The translations under genes and the position numbers were made by a program. From an uncultured Armatimonadota bacterium (GTDB lineage: Bacteria; Armatimonadota; Armatimonadia; Armatimonadales; Armatimonadaceae): a DNA stretch of 6,430 nucleotides. The stretch lies in the NCBI GenBank assembly GCA_903924445.1, contig CAIYBQ010000537.1, positions 1-6,430 of the forward strand. Direction: 5' to 3'. Every line of letters starts with the position of its first letter. The first letter of the stretch is position 1. Below, one piece after another: positions 1 to 5,411 of the stretch. Below the pieces are notes generated by a model. It searched no databases. It was not told where the DNA came from and saw only the letters and a list, made by a program, of their open reading frames with translations.

Positions 1-674
1 CAAAGGGTTTGGCGGTGGTAGTGGTGGATCAGGATGGCGATGAGCACAGGCAGGAGGCAACGCTGAAGGCTCCAATTGCAGAGGCAGGTGCTTTGTTACG
101 AGCTGCCAAGCGGCTTTGGGCGCGCTTTCCTCCCCTTGGTCCCTTGAGTGGAATTGCGCTGAGTGCGCTGCGGCTTGAGGCTGGTTCTGCCGCCCAAGGC
201 ACGCTGTTTGACCTGTTTGGAAGCCCGGCTAGCGTCACGGATGACATCCATGATGGCCTTGCGGATGGCCATGTGCGTGCCGGTTCCGAGCGGGCCAGGC
301 GTCTCCGCTCAGCAGCTGCGTATCTGACTGCCCGTCAGGGACATCGTGCTCTCCAGAGTGGCAGGACTGTGGGGAGTACACGGGCATCGGATGGCTGGAT
401 TTCCCCTCTTGGGACGCGGCTTTTGGAGCGTGTGGATGTCCGCCTTGACACGATTGGCCTCCCTACCCACTATGAGCGGACATGCAGGTATGCATCGCAT
501 CAAGCATATGACATCCGCTTTATCCTCGAACGCTGGCGGGAGGAGCAGGTTTTACGGAGCACTCTCGATGGCCCTACAGATGACATCGTCTACCGTGTCG
601 AAACGACCCCATGGTCCATTGCCGAGCTGAGGCAGCGTGGGGAGCTTTGGTACCTGACAGGGATGGTCGATTAG
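1..674 (+). CDS. imuB: ImuB-like Y-family polymerase subunit, C-terminal part (5' partial)
   Basis: The reading frame is open to the left edge (codons from position 3), so the true start is upstream. The TTG at 9 is only the first possible start inside the window and is not the real one. ImuB is a catalytically inactive Y-family polymerase that bridges ImuA, the sliding clamp and DnaE2 in the mutasome. Counting the TTG at 9 as residue 1, residues 1-57 look like the end of the little-finger domain (conserved-looking TLKAPIAEAGALLRAAKRLW, then LSGIALSALRLE). A QGTLF peptide at residues 63-67 (195-209) fits the QxxLF clamp-binding consensus. Residues about 114-142 carry the ImuB-like segment ALQSGRTVGS...GWISPLGTRLLE. 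The last 55 or so residues (ILERWREE ... VYRVETT ... ELWYLTG) resemble the small DUF6504-type domain seen at ImuB C-termini. The palm active site is outside the window, so catalytic status cannot be judged. It ends 3 nt before dnaE2, which strongly supports the assignment. Confidence 0.85.
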   Translation, partial: KGLAVVVVDQDGDEHRQEATLKAPIAEAGALLRAAKRLWARFPPLGPLSGIALSALRLEAGSAAQGTLFDLFGSPASVTDDIHDGLADGHVRAGSERARRLRSAAAYLTARQGHRALQSGRTVGSTRASDGWISPLGTRLLERVDVRLDTIGLPTHYERTCRYASHQAYDIRFILERWREEQVLRSTLDGPTDDIVYRVETTPWSIAELRQRGELWYLTGMVD

Positions 675-677
675 CCC

Positions 678-3600
678 ATGGGATTTGTTCATCTGCATGT
701 CCATAGCCCATGGAGCTGGCTGGATGGCGCAACGGACATCGAGCAGCTGGTCCTGCTGGCGGCGGAAGCCGGCATGCCTGCTCTGGCTCTCACAGACCAT
801 GACAATGTCTGTGCAGCGGTGCGCTTTACCCAGTTATGCCGGCAGTACGGCATCCGACCAATACTGGGTACCGAGCTCACCATGGAGGATGGCAGCCATG
901 TCACCCTCCTTGCGAGAACCCGTGCCGGGTATGCCAATCTGTGTATCTTACTGAGTCAGGCGCATGCGCTTGGAGGGAGACGGACGCCTGGCTGCAGCTG
1001 GGAGAGCCTGTTTGCCCACGCGGATGGTGTTATCTGCCTGAGTGGGTGTTCCCGCGGGCGGGTTGCAACCCTGATTCGGCAGCGCGATTACAAAGATGCC
1101 CTACTATTAGCACAGCGTTGTAAGGGGGCATTTGGGGCATGGTATTTCCTCGAACTCCAGGATGACTGGACACCCGGCAGCCTCCCACTTCAGCGGACAC
1201 TGGCGCAACTTTCCAACCACACGGGCATCCCGCTGGTCGCAACCAATAATGTGCACTATGGCGTCCAAGCGGATGCGGTGGTGCATGAGGCGCTGCGTGC
1301 GATGTCATCCGGGACGCCTCTTGGCTTACAGCGTGGCCTGACGCCCATTAACCACGAGCGCTGGCTCAAGCCAGCGGGAGTGATGGAGCAGCAGTTTGCC
1401 GCATTTCCGGATGCCTGCCGGAATACATTGCTAATCGCCGATGCCTGTGCGGATGTCCTTCCTATCGGAGAGGTGCTGACACCCGTTTGGAAAGATGGCG
1501 ATCCGCAGCGCCAGCTCCATACGCTTGTGCGGCAAGGGGCACGGGTCCGCTATGGGATTACCGATAAGGGAGAGCTTTCACCAGCTGTTGAGAAGCGGCT
1601 GGCTCACGAGCTGGATGTCATCTGCACCCTTGGGTTTGCAGACTACTTCCTAATGGTGCACCGCATTGTTTCTTGGGCACGCGCCCGTGGAATCCGCTGC
1701 GCTGGGCGTGGCTCGGCGGCGGATAGCTGTGTTGCGTACTGTTTGTGGTTCACCGATGTCGATGTCATCGCACGGGGACTGCCCTTTGCGCGGTTTTTAT
1801 ATGAGGGGAAAACCCCGGACATCGATGTCGACTTTCCCAGTGACCGCCGGGATGAGGTCTTTACCTTTATTCGTGACACCTATGGGGATGCGCATGTGGC
1901 GCGTGTCTGTACATTTCATACATTTCTTGCGCGCTCGGCTATCCGCGGGATGGGCAAAGCGCTGTCGCTTCCCGAAGATGCCGTGGGCTGGCTGGCAAAG
2001 CGTCTCCATCACTTTTTACGTGCACAGAAAATCGATGAAGCATTTAGCAAGTATCCGGAGCTCGCTGCGTATGGGCATCTGCGTGAGCGCTTTGCTCTCC
2101 TGTTTTCACTGTGCAGCCGTGTGGCTGGGTTTCCAAGGCATATTGGTTCACACTCAAGCGGTGTGGTGGTCAGCCGCCAGCCCCTCATGGAAATCGCACC
2201 CGTGATCCCGGCAGCGGGCGGCGTGCTTCCGATTTGGACACTCGATAAAGATGACTCTGAAACGGTGGGAGCGATCAAATTCGATGTGCTTGCTCTGCGG
2301 ATGCTCTCCGCGGTATCGGATGCCGAGCGGGCCATTAAGGTGTATGAGCCACGGTTCCGCTACGATGCCATCCCGATAGACGATGAGCCGACATACCGTG
2401 TCCTGCAATCCGGTCATGCAGTTGGTGTGTTTCAGTTTGAATCGGCTGCACAGCTTTCCCTTGCGGTCAGTCTACGCCCCAGAAACTTTGAGGATCTGGT
2501 CGCGGCAGTGGCGCTGATACGCCCGGGACCGGTGCGTGGCAATGTGGTTCAGAGGTTTGTCGGAGCCCGTAATGGCTGGCTACGCATCGATCCCCTCCAT
2601 CCAGCCCTTGAGCCCATCCTCGCAAAAACCTACGGCTGCATTGTCTTTCAGGAGCAGGTTGATCTCGTGATTGCTGCGATGACTGGCTGGACACATATGC
2701 GTGCTGAGCGCTTCCGCAAGGACTTGGTAAAGCATACAAAGCTGGACACATTGGATGATGCTGAGCAGCAATTCCGAAATGCCGTTGCTGATGTGTATCC
2801 GGATTTCACCGCTGAGGCAGCCACGATTTTATGGTCACAGCTTGCAGGCTGGGGAGGCTATGGCTTTATCGAAGGGCATGCGGCCGCATTTGCGTTGACG
2901 GGTTACCGAAGCGCCTACCTCCTCGCACACAACCCGGCGGAGTTTATTGCTGGTCTGATGAACCATCAGCCGATGGGCTACTACAACGTCAACTCCCTCG
3001 CTGCCGAGGCACGCCGCCGCGGGGTTGATGTATTGAATGTGGATATCCACGAAAGTTGTGCGGATACACGGGTGGTTGGAGGTGCGATTCAGGTTGGCTG
3101 GAATCTGCTCACGGGACTTGGCAAAGAAGAAGGGCGGCGAATTGATCTGGCGCGCAGCCAGGGTGGACCATTTACATCCCTGCTTGACTTTTGTATACGC
3201 GTGCCCCTTCGCCGGGATGTGATTGAAAACCTCATCCTCTGCGGGGCATTTGACACGCTGGACATGCGCCGCCGCGGGCTTGTCCTAAGCCTAGAAGAAA
3301 CCATCGCGCTTGCCAACCAGCTCCGTGGCCAGCGCCATCAAGCGAATCTGTACAGCGGACATGCCATTGAGACACCTGTTACACATGGGATGACTGAGTT
3401 TGATGCTTGGCAACGCTATGAATGGACGTGGCGTGTGACGGGTATCTCTCCAGATGGTCATGCGATGGCATTGCTACGCGATGGCCTGACGCGCTATGGG
3501 GCGCTGACGGCATCGGATGCCAGGAATGTCCGTAGTGGAACCCGGATTCGTGTGGCCGGTCTGAATATTCGCCCACATCGTCCACCGACACGGAGTGGGA

Positions 3601-3902
3601 ATCCTGTTCTCTTTACAACTGTGGAGGATGAAACAGGAATTTTGCAGCTGATTTGTGCAGGGGATGCACTGAATACGTGCACGGCCACATTACTGGTGAC
3701 ACCGCTGATCTTTGTTGAGGGGATTTTGCGTCGTAAGGGGGCGGGAGCAAGCCTGCAGGTTGAGCAGGTGGTTCCGCTCTCGGCAGCGACGTATCGGAAG
3801 CGTTCGATGGCTCCGGACTACACCGCCATCCGTGGAAAGACGCCCAGAGAGGTCACCGTTACGCATGGAATTCGCCAGCTTGTCACCTCCGGTGATGGGT
3901 GA
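678..3902 (+). CDS. dnaE2: Error-prone DNA polymerase DnaE2 (ImuC)
   Basis: This is a C-family (PolIII alpha-type) translesion polymerase of 1074 aa, a typical DnaE2 length. The PHP domain spans about residues 3-270, opening with HLHVHS (H5, H7, H9), then LTDHDN (D40, H41) and GTEL (E66). The usual ATNDVH reads ATNNVH at 188-193. Nucleotide-binding GRGSAADS is at 343-350. The catalytic aspartates D381 and D383 lie in PDIDVDF, and the third is D536 in IKFDVLALR, matching E. coli DnaE D401, D403 and D555. IRPGPVRGN (614-622) and GYGFIEGHAAAFALTGYRSA (727-746) are family signatures. The helix-hairpin-helix region is about 800-860 (PFTSLLDF ... LILCGAFD). QANLY at 888-892 sits where E. coli DnaE carries its clamp-binding QADMF. 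The OB fold is about 955-1035 (RIRVAGLNI ... VEDETGILQLI). The ATG at 678 places the PHP motif at the expected distance. No good Shine-Dalgarno is seen (AGGGA is about 14 nt away), so translational coupling to imuB is likely. Loss of the key residues would mean inactivity; all are present. Confidence 0.97.
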   Translation: MGFVHLHVHSPWSWLDGATDIEQLVLLAAEAGMPALALTDHDNVCAAVRFTQLCRQYGIRPILGTELTMEDGSHVTLLARTRAGYANLCILLSQAHALGGRRTPGCSWESLFAHADGVICLSGCSRGRVATLIRQRDYKDALLLAQRCKGAFGAWYFLELQDDWTPGSLPLQRTLAQLSNHTGIPLVATNNVHYGVQADAVVHEALRAMSSGTPLGLQRGLTPINHERWLKPAGVMEQQFAAFPDACRNTLLIADACADVLPIGEVLTPVWKDGDPQRQLHTLVRQGARVRYGITDKGELSPAVEKRLAHELDVICTLGFADYFLMVHRIVSWARARGIRCAGRGSAADSCVAYCLWFTDVDVIARGLPFARFLYEGKTPDIDVDFPSDRRDEVFTFIRDTYGDAHVARVCTFHTFLARSAIRGMGKALSLPEDAVGWLAKRLHHFLRAQKIDEAFSKYPELAAYGHLRERFALLFSLCSRVAGFPRHIGSHSSGVVVSRQPLMEIAPVIPAAGGVLPIWTLDKDDSETVGAIKFDVLALRMLSAVSDAERAIKVYEPRFRYDAIPIDDEPTYRVLQSGHAVGVFQFESAAQLSLAVSLRPRNFEDLVAAVALIRPGPVRGNVVQRFVGARNGWLRIDPLHPALEPILAKTYGCIVFQEQVDLVIAAMTGWTHMRAERFRKDLVKHTKLDTLDDAEQQFRNAVADVYPDFTAEAATILWSQLAGWGGYGFIEGHAAAFALTGYRSAYLLAHNPAEFIAGLMNHQPMGYYNVNSLAAEARRRGVDVLNVDIHESCADTRVVGGAIQVGWNLLTGLGKEEGRRIDLARSQGGPFTSLLDFCIRVPLRRDVIENLILCGAFDTLDMRRRGLVLSLEETIALANQLRGQRHQANLYSGHAIETPVTHGMTEFDAWQRYEWTWRVTGISPDGHAMALLRDGLTRYGALTASDARNVRSGTRIRVAGLNIRPHRPPTRSGNPVLFTTVEDETGILQLICAGDALNTCTATLLVTPLIFVEGILRRKGAGASLQVEQVVPLSAATYRKRSMAPDYTAIRGKTPREVTVTHGIRQLVTSGDG

Positions 3903-4138
3903 TTTCACACACTGGCCTCCGCTCATCCCCACCGCCCCCCCCACTGGCCTCCACCAGCATCCAAACCCGAAATACCCCGCTGGGAGAGGTTCAAGTGGAG
4001 GACAAACCTACGTATTTGACACACCCAGTGGAGAATAATGCCCAAAACTGACATCCGAGTGGAGACCAAGTGGTGACAAGTGGAGACTAGGTGGATGTGA
4101 GTGGATGCCAAGTGGAGACTTTTCAAACTCTGGTGGAG
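3903..4138. other. Convergent intergenic region with phased repeats
   Basis: This is most of the 311-nt gap between the dnaE2 stop and the alkD-like stop. I see no credible gene. It holds opposite-orientation CACTGGCCTCC copies on the left (3910-3952), a C8 tract (3935-3942), a less repetitive middle (about 3957-4057) with two isolated GTGGAG copies, and a dense tandem array (4058-4120). The base bias switches: the left side is pyrimidine-rich on the + strand (CCAC, CCTCC), the right side purine-rich (GTGGAG). No intrinsic terminator for the + strand dnaE2 transcript is visible. Only a weak TCACC/GGTGA hairpin (3883-3895) without a T-tract overlaps the dnaE2 end. Confidence 0.8.
3910..3952 (-). 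repeat. Two CACTGGCCTCC copies, 32 nt apart, inverted relative to the GTGGAG array
   Basis: CACTGGCCTCC occurs at 3910-3920 and identically at 3942-3952. On the - strand it reads GGAGGCCAGTG, and the second copy extends into CCACC, which is GGTGGAGG on the - strand. The 32-nt spacing is about three helical turns, similar to the outer spacings of the array to the right. A C8 tract (3935-3942) abuts the second copy. These look like opposite-facing relatives of the GTGGAG units. Confidence 0.6.
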
Positions 4139-4140
4139 GC
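3947..4140. repeat. Perfect 10-bp inverted repeat bracketing the phased array
   Basis: GCCTCCACCA at 3947-3956 is the exact reverse complement of TGGTGGAGGC at 4131-4140; the arms are 174 nt apart. A second nested pair is CCACTGG (3941-3947) and CCAGTGG (4025-4031). The right arm ends just before the A-rich side of the alkD-operon terminator. Because the repeat unit itself is GTGGAG-like, part of this symmetry is expected once copies exist in both orientations. The full 10-bp match extends beyond the core. Confidence 0.6.
3993..4139 (+). repeat. Helically phased GTGGA repeat array
   Basis: GTGG cores start at 3995, 4028, 4059, 4070, 4080, 4091, 4101, 4112 and 4133. The six central copies (4058-4120) are tandem with spacings 11, 10, 11, 10, 11 nt, a mean of 10.6. 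The outer spacings are 33, 31 and 21 nt, close to three, three and two turns. The best units read AGTGGAGACCA, AGTGGTGACA, AGTGGAGACT, AGTGGATGCCA and AGTGGAGACT. At the higher level there are three 21-bp units (4058-4078, 4079-4099, 4100-4120), the first and third agreeing at 17 of 21 positions. The period is not a multiple of 3 at the 10/11 level. It could be a protein-binding array, a decayed minisatellite or a structured RNA segment; function is unknown. Confidence 0.75.
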
Positions 4141-4174
4141 AAGAAAAAGCCCCCGGTGCGAAGCACCGGGGGCT
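4139..4174 (-). terminator. Intrinsic terminator of the alkD-like operon
   Basis: There is a perfect 12-bp stem (4148-4159 with 4163-4174) around a 3-nt loop (4160-4162), very GC-rich (GCCCCCGGTGC with its complement). Read on the - strand it is followed by TTTTTCTT (complement of 4141-4148), the classical rho-independent form. It begins about 40 nt after the alkD-like stop codon. On the + strand the stem is followed by GACCGCTCC with no T-tract, so it is not a good terminator for dnaE2. Confidence 0.93.
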
Positions 4175-4213
4175 GACCGCTCCAAAATCGTCAGGCTATT
4201 CAAAACACAAACA

Positions 4214-4882
4214 TCAGGCTTTCTGACGCGCACGCATTTTCTGCATATACATCACAGGGTCAGGAGTCTTACATCCCGTATCCCCATGATCGACATTGAT
4301 CGGACCAAGCCGCCCGGAAGATGCAACAACATCTTCAAACAAACAGGTGTTGTAGCCGCCTAACGCAATCATCGCAGAGTTCATCGCAAGGCGGGTACGA
4401 TTCGGGGCAGATGCAACACCTGCCTCGATTTCCGACAGATAGGCACGTCCGACATCCAGAGAAACATTCCCTTTGGATGCAAGCGCACTGACCATCCGCC
4501 AGCCAATCGCGGACCGCCACTCTGCCGGGTCACATCGCCAGGCATCGTGGACTTCCATCAACAACGGACTCCGCGCAATCAAGTCTCCGAGCTCACCCGC
4601 AAGCGCATAGTTGTCGATGGCATCCACCATCGAATCGATACGCACACGCGTCAGCGCTGCCGTGTCGGTGACCATACATGCGAGTACGCGGGCATCATGA
4701 ATCCCCGATGCCCATAGCTCAAGCGCGAGGGAATCATCCACCTTGACCTTCTTCCGTAGCTGACCAAGGACGGCGTAGCTCACGCCAAAGCACTCACCCG
4801 TAATGCCATGTCGAGCATACGTCTTACGGGTCTGTTCGGATCCGGCAGCCTCGAGGTGGGCGAGTACTTCAGCAAGCAACAC
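4214..4882 (-). CDS. AlkD-like DNA alkylation repair protein
   Basis: This 222-aa protein resembles the DNA_alkylation family (COG4912, AlkC/AlkD superfamily), HEAT-like-repeat glycosylases that remove bulky or positively charged alkylated bases. Supporting segments are EQTRKTYARHG (16-26), FGVSYAVLGQLRKK (32-45), LALELWASGIHDARVLACM (52-70, the characteristic LW-SG-H-AR-LA pattern), the DSMVDAIDNY stretch (83-92), NRTRLAMNSAMIALG (161-175) and the C-terminal VDHGDTGCKTPDP (197-209), a signature I recall from this subfamily. No signal peptide or membrane segment is present, so it should be cytosolic. The GTG start (4880-4882) lies 3 nt after the TAG of the DinB-like gene, and MLLAEVLAHLE matches the usual N-terminus, so this start is favoured and translational coupling is likely. 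There is no clear Shine-Dalgarno. The active-site aspartate may be D87 or D90, but I cannot align this firmly. Substrate specificity is unknown. Confidence 0.88.
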   Translation of the reverse strand: MLLAEVLAHLEAAGSEQTRKTYARHGITGECFGVSYAVLGQLRKKVKVDDSLALELWASGIHDARVLACMVTDTAALTRVRIDSMVDAIDNYALAGELGDLIARSPLLMEVHDAWRCDPAEWRSAIGWRMVSALASKGNVSLDVGRAYLSEIEAGVASAPNRTRLAMNSAMIALGGYNTCLFEDVVASSGRLGPINVDHGDTGCKTPDPVMYMQKMRARQKA

Positions 4883-4885
4883 GGA

Positions 4886-5323
4886 CTAAATTCCGAGGAG
4901 TGTCTGGATATAGCAGATCTGGCCGTTGTGATATGTGTTGTTCCACCACACGATGTTCGCGAGGTCGCCAAGGGTGTACTTCTCACCCCATGGCAGCTCG
5001 ACGACATCACCGGCCTTCTCAGAAGGAAGCTGACGTACCGCCGCCAAGCAGCGCTCCGTCGCTGGCTTCAAGGCTGCGAGTGCTTTCTCAACCGTATCGA
5101 GCGATGCCTTTGTCGTGCCATAGGCTTCCCAGTCCATAGGCGCTATTGCACAATCCTCAAGCGTCTGTGCAACCCAGTCAGTGATCAAGGCGCACTCAGC
5201 GACCTGGTCAACCGCCGTACGCCCCTTATCAAGCGGGCTCCACGTCGCATGCTCACCCAGCTTCAGGAGCTCTTTTTCAAGCTCTACAACACTGCTCTCA
5301 ATTCCACGAATCAATCTGTCCAT
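4886..5323 (-). CDS. DinB/YfiT-superfamily protein
   Basis: This 145-aa protein looks like a four-helix-bundle member of the DinB_2/YfiT (putative metal-dependent hydrolase or thiol transferase) superfamily. It is unrelated to polymerase IV DinB. The evidence is the C-terminal signature YHNGQICYIQTLLG (131-144), matching the H-GQ--YIQTL-G end of many DinB proteins, together with amphipathic helices at 1-22, 38-58, 73-98 and 117-144 and a PWGEKYTLGDLANIVWW segment (111-127). The family normally uses three histidines, one in helix 2 and an H-x3-H pair near the end. Here H132 is present but the partner position is N128, and no histidine occurs in helix 2 (ECALITDW at 43-50); the only other histidine is H25. 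The ATG at 5321-5323 has AAAGGA about 10 nt upstream. It is followed 3 nt later by the AlkD-like gene. Cytosolic; function not known. Confidence 0.8.
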   Translation of the reverse strand: MDRLIRGIESSVVELEKELLKLGEHATWSPLDKGRTAVDQVAECALITDWVAQTLEDCAIAPMDWEAYGTTKASLDTVEKALAALKPATERCLAAVRQLPSEKAGDVVELPWGEKYTLGDLANIVWWNNTYHNGQICYIQTLLGI

Positions 5324-5411
5324 ATCAAGTTCATCCTTTCAAGATACAAAGCCAAAATCCGGACCATACCGCCTTACGGAAATCAACCCGGATTCAGTAC
5401 CCAACCACACA
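5324..5411 (-). other. Spacer between S9 peptidase and DinB-like genes, with a small inverted repeat
   Basis: This 88-nt spacer carries AATCCGG (5356-5362) and CCGGATT (5388-5394), a perfect 7-bp inverted repeat with a 25-nt loop that contains a smaller CCG/CGG pair. On the - strand the distal arm is followed by TTTTGGCTTTG, a poor T-tract, so it may be a weak attenuator or processing hairpin. I find no convincing -35/-10 pair. Whether the DinB-like and AlkD-like genes have their own promoter or share the peptidase transcript is undecided. Confidence 0.35.
5332..5338 (-). promoter_or_regulatory. Ribosome binding site of the DinB-like gene
   Basis: On the - strand GAAAGGATG precedes the ATG at 5323. 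AAAGGA ends about 10 nt before the start, slightly long but usable. It is the only clear Shine-Dalgarno sequence found in the right-hand block and supports the 5323 start. The ATG contained in the site itself is in a different frame. Confidence 0.5.

Noticed and set aside
9..11. TTG at 9 as the start of the first gene
   Set aside because: The frame is open upstream to the edge and the protein begins in the middle of the little-finger domain, so the gene is truncated by the window.
1666..2205. A 179-aa + strand frame inside dnaE2
   Set aside because: It overlaps the polymerase palm (catalytic aspartates encoded in the other frame) and has an implausible composition rich in W, C, M and R.
3883..3895. 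TCACC/GGTGA hairpin as the dnaE2 terminator
   Set aside because: The stem is only 5 bp, lies inside the coding region before the stop, and is not followed by a T-tract.
4009..4014. TACGTA palindrome in the intergenic gap
   Set aside because: It is an isolated 6-bp palindrome of a kind expected by chance, with no second copy.
3923..4126. A 67-aa - strand frame with a heptapeptide-like pattern (HLAST, HLVST, HLVST)
   Set aside because: It is the expected read-out of a 21-bp repeat period. It needs a TTG start without ribosome binding site, lies just past a strong terminator and has no promoter; the outer copies break the frame.
3993..4139. Possible CRISPR array
   Set aside because: The units are about 10-11 nt and adjacent, with no spacers of constant length, no 24-37 nt repeats and no cas genes nearby.
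4148..4174. The GC-rich hairpin as a bidirectional terminator
   Set aside because: The + strand side is followed by GACCGCTCC, not T-rich, so only - strand termination is supported.
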